Below, in pieces: positions 13,137-16,541 of a DNA stretch of 16,541 nucleotides; the stretch's first letter is position 1; every line of letters starts with the position of its first letter. The stretch comes from an uncultured Ideonella sp. Its GTDB lineage: Bacteria > Pseudomonadota > Gammaproteobacteria > Burkholderiales > Burkholderiaceae. A program made the translations under genes and the position numbers. The DNA is taken from contig CAMLGG010000105.1 in the NCBI GenBank assembly GCA_946479475.1, positions 1-16,541 on the forward strand, read 5' to 3'. The notes beneath the pieces are model-generated. The model had not been told where the DNA came from, searched no databases, and saw only the letters and a program-made list of their open reading frames with translations.

Positions 13137-13151
13137 ACTCCATCACGGAGT
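13137..13151. other. short dyad between nadB and the HD-GYP-type gene
   Basis: ACTCC (13137-13141) pairs with GGAGT (13147-13151) around ATCAC. It lies 12 bp after the nadB stop on the minus strand. With only 5 pairs and no T-run it could be a weak terminator, an operator or chance. Confidence 0.2.
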
Positions 13152-13163
13152 TAGGCGCAAGCC

Positions 13164-14804
13164 TCAGCGCCGTTCGCTTCGCGCCGGCCGGGTCAGCACC
13201 GTGGGAAAGCTCACGGGCAGGGTCTGAGGGAAATCCCTGCTGTAGTGCAAGCCCCGGCTCTCGTGCCGGACCAGGGCCGAGCGCACGATGAGCTCGGCGC
13301 ACTCGACGAGGTTGCGCAGTTCCAGCAGGTCCCTCGTCACGCGGAAATTGGCGTAGTAGTCGTCGATCTCGGTACGCAGCAGCTCGATCCGGTGCAGCGC
13401 GCGCTCGAGCCGCTTCGTGGTCCGCACGATGCCCACGTAGTTCCACATCAGCAGGCGCAACTCGTCCCAGTTGTGCGAGATCACGACCTGCTCGTCGGCA
13501 CTCTCGACGAGACTCTCGTCCCAGGCCGGCAGCGGTGGCGCCTGCACCGGCGGGCCGCCGAGGATCGCCGTGGCGCAGGTTCGGCCAATCACGACGCATT
13601 CGAGCAGCGAGTTGCTGGCCAGGCGATTCGCGCCATGCAGGCCCGTGTAGGTGGCCTCGCCGACGGCAAACAGCCCCGGGAGGTCGCTGCGGCCGTTGAG
13701 GTCGGTGACGACGCCGCCGCAGGTGTAGTGGGCCGCGGGCACCACGGGGATGGGCTGTCGCGCGATGTCGATGCCCAGCGTCAGGCAGCGCGCGTGGATG
13801 GTCGGGAAGTGCTCCTTGAGGAAGGCCTCGCCGAGGTGCGTGGCATCGAGCCAGACGTGGTCGACGCCGTGCTTCTTCATCTCGAAGTCGATGGCGCGGG
13901 CGACGATGTCGCGCGGGGCCAGTTCGCCTCGCTCGTCGTGCGCGTGCATGAAGCGCGGCCCCCAGGGCTCCTCGGGCGTGGCCTGTCCGTTCAGGGGCAG
14001 GCGCAGCACCGCGCCCTCGCCCCGCATCGCCTCGGTGATGAGGAAGCTTCGCTCCTGCGGGTGGTAGAGGCAGGTCGGGTGGAACTGGATGAACTCCATG
14101 TTCGCGACCCGGCAGCCGGCGCGCCAGGCCATCGCGATGCCATCGCCGGTAGCCGTATCGGGATTGGTGGTGTAGCGGTAGGTCTTGCCGACACCGCCGG
14201 TGGCGAGCACCACGGCCCTGGCCGGCAAGGTCTCCACCCGCTGCCGCTCGATGTCCAGTGCATAGACGCCGTGGCAATGAGGCGGCGCATCCTCCCGCTT
14301 CAGGTGGCGCTCGGTGATCAGGTCCACCGCCATCCAGCGCTCCTTCAGGGTCACCAGCGGATGGGCCTGGGCCCGCGCCAGCAGGGCCTCGTGGATGGCG
14401 CGACCGGTCGCGTCGGCCGCGTGGGCGATGCGGCGAACCGCATGGCCGCCTTCGCGGGTCAGGTGCAGGCCGAGGGGGCCGGAAGGGTCCGGCGAGAAAG
14501 GCACTCCCTGCTGCACCAGCCACTCGATCGCCTCGGGACTGTGCTCGGCGATGAAGCGGGCGGTCTGTTCGTCGACCAGGCCGGCGCCCGCATCCTGCGT
14601 ATCGCGCACATGCGATTCGACGCTGTCGTCCGAGCCGAGCACGCCGACGATGCCGCCCTGGGCCCAGGCGGTGGCGCCTTCGCCCAGATTGCGCTTGGCC
14701 AATACGACGACCGGCTGGCCCTGGGAGGCGAGATGCAGCGCCACCGTGAGGCCGGCCAGGCCGGCGCCGACGATGACGACCGGCTCGCGAGATGCGTCTT
14801 GCAT
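13164..14804 (-). CDS. nadB: L-aspartate oxidase NadB
   Basis: Oxidises L-aspartate to iminoaspartate with FAD, using fumarate or oxygen as acceptor, the first step of NAD synthesis; NadA then uses the unstable product. It has 546 residues, normal length. The FAD-binding GAGLAGLTVALHLA (13-26) is followed by TAWAQGGIVGV (45-55), LATGGVGKTYRYTTNP (200-215), EFIQFHPTCLYHP (237-249), TEAMRGEGA, the active-site Arg in DIVARAIDFEM (about 303), VPAAHYTCGGV (355-365) and GLHGANRLASNSLLE (388-402). A helical C-terminal domain fills 420-530. The ATG at 14804 gives the expected N-terminus but has little Shine-Dalgarno. It is transcribed alone toward the HD-GYP-type gene, opposite to nadA-nadC. Confidence 0.98.
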   Translation of the reverse strand: MQDASREPVVIVGAGLAGLTVALHLASQGQPVVVLAKRNLGEGATAWAQGGIVGVLGSDDSVESHVRDTQDAGAGLVDEQTARFIAEHSPEAIEWLVQQGVPFSPDPSGPLGLHLTREGGHAVRRIAHAADATGRAIHEALLARAQAHPLVTLKERWMAVDLITERHLKREDAPPHCHGVYALDIERQRVETLPARAVVLATGGVGKTYRYTTNPDTATGDGIAMAWRAGCRVANMEFIQFHPTCLYHPQERSFLITEAMRGEGAVLRLPLNGQATPEEPWGPRFMHAHDERGELAPRDIVARAIDFEMKKHGVDHVWLDATHLGEAFLKEHFPTIHARCLTLGIDIARQPIPVVPAAHYTCGGVVTDLNGRSDLPGLFAVGEATYTGLHGANRLASNSLLECVVIGRTCATAILGGPPVQAPPLPAWDESLVESADEQVVISHNWDELRLLMWNYVGIVRTTKRLERALHRIELLRTEIDDYYANFRVTRDLLELRNLVECAELIVRSALVRHESRGLHYSRDFPQTLPVSFPTVLTRPARSERR

Positions 14805-14834
14805 GGCTTCGGGCGCTCCGGCCCCGCAGTCACA

Positions 14835-14863
14835 AAACGGTCATTCTAGAAGTCTGACCGGTT
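14835..14863. promoter_or_regulatory. dyad over the nadB promoter (candidate operator)
   Basis: Inverted arms CGGTCA (14838-14843) and TGACCG (14855-14860) with an 11-bp spacer, extended outward by AA/TT at 14835-14836 and 14862-14863 after one mismatch. The dyad covers the likely nadB -10 hexamer. I do not recognise it as the site of a known NAD-pathway repressor. Confidence 0.45.
14843..14848 (-). promoter_or_regulatory. -10 element of nadB promoter
   Basis: TAGAAT on the minus strand, 38 nt before the nadB ATG, in the only spacer upstream of the gene. TTGCCG lies further upstream but with too long a spacer (22 nt) to be a convincing -35, so the promoter may need an activator. Confidence 0.45.
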
Positions 14864-14877
14864 CGTGTTGCGGCAAG

Positions 14878-14904
14878 GGTCGGCGCACAGGCCTGCCGCC
14901 GACC
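14878..14904 (-). terminator. terminator-like hairpin after clpB
   Basis: GGTCGGCG (14878-14885) pairs perfectly with CGCCGACC (14897-14904) around an 11-base loop that itself contains CAGGCCTG. It begins 6 bp after the clpB stop on the minus strand, the expected place for a terminator. The following bases hold only a short TT, so termination may be weak. Confidence 0.55.
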
Positions 14905-14910
14905 GCTCTT

Positions 14911-16541
<1,631 letters not shown>

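Noticed and set aside
13245..14849. A 534-codon open frame on the plus strand
   Set aside because: Exact antisense of nadB, which carries all family motifs. No independent start signal is seen.

Overview
The window is about 16.5 kb of very GC-rich, densely packed bacterial chromosome. Codon use (strong G/C at third positions), the full aspartate-to-NaMN pathway genes (nadA, nadC, nadB), ClpB, RraA, a ComFB-domain protein and an HD-GYP-type protein point to a betaproteobacterium, most likely order Burkholderiales. That placement is an inference from gene content and protein flavour, not from a marker search. I see no insertion sequence, prophage, CRISPR array, integrase or rRNA. It reads as core chromosome with some lineage-specific genes.

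Layout, left to right. (1) 1-646: tRNA-Arg(TCT), then two divergent small unknown genes around a 117-bp spacer that carries an 8-bp stem-loop. (2) 636-2308, minus: an ECF-type sigma factor followed, with a 4-nt GTGA overlap, by a two-cupin ChrR-like putative anti-sigma protein. (3) 2600-3583, minus: tRNA-Pro(TGG), then a membrane-anchored BEM46-type alpha/beta hydrolase. (4) 3611-5602: an Lrp/AsnC regulator overlapping an RraA-family gene on the minus strand, divergent from a YedA-type DMT exporter. A 10-bp direct repeat sits exactly 7 nt from both start codons. (5) 5604-9530: an acetolactate-synthase-like ThDP enzyme and an MFS transporter on the minus strand, with a divergent cupin-AraC regulator and a 19-bp inverted repeat in the shared promoter. 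(6) 9575-11550, plus: nadA-nadC, overlapping by 1 nt. (7) 11632-13088: convergent ComFB and degenerate HD-GYP genes, a probable c-di-GMP-related pair. (8) 13164-14804, minus: nadB, with a dyad over its likely promoter. (9) 14911 to the right edge, minus: the C-terminal two thirds of ClpB, cut by the window end.

Working together: NadB oxidises aspartate to iminoaspartate, NadA condenses this with DHAP to quinolinate, and NadC makes nicotinate mononucleotide. All three steps are encoded within 5.3 kb but from two opposed transcription units. The Lrp/RraA/YedA and AraC/MFS/ThDP-enzyme sets are each a local regulator divergent from an exporter or transporter, the usual layout of a small effector-responsive circuit. 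The sigma/cupin pair is a likely stress-responsive unit; its signal and regulon cannot be read here.

Most promising for novelty are the cupin anti-sigma protein without a visible zinc anti-sigma motif, the paired GCCTAACATC sites, the ComFB/degenerate HD-GYP pair, and a recurring -10-like hexamer only 6-8 nt before several start codons that lack a Shine-Dalgarno sequence (possible leaderless mRNAs). I found no clear multi-gene system of a wholly unknown type.
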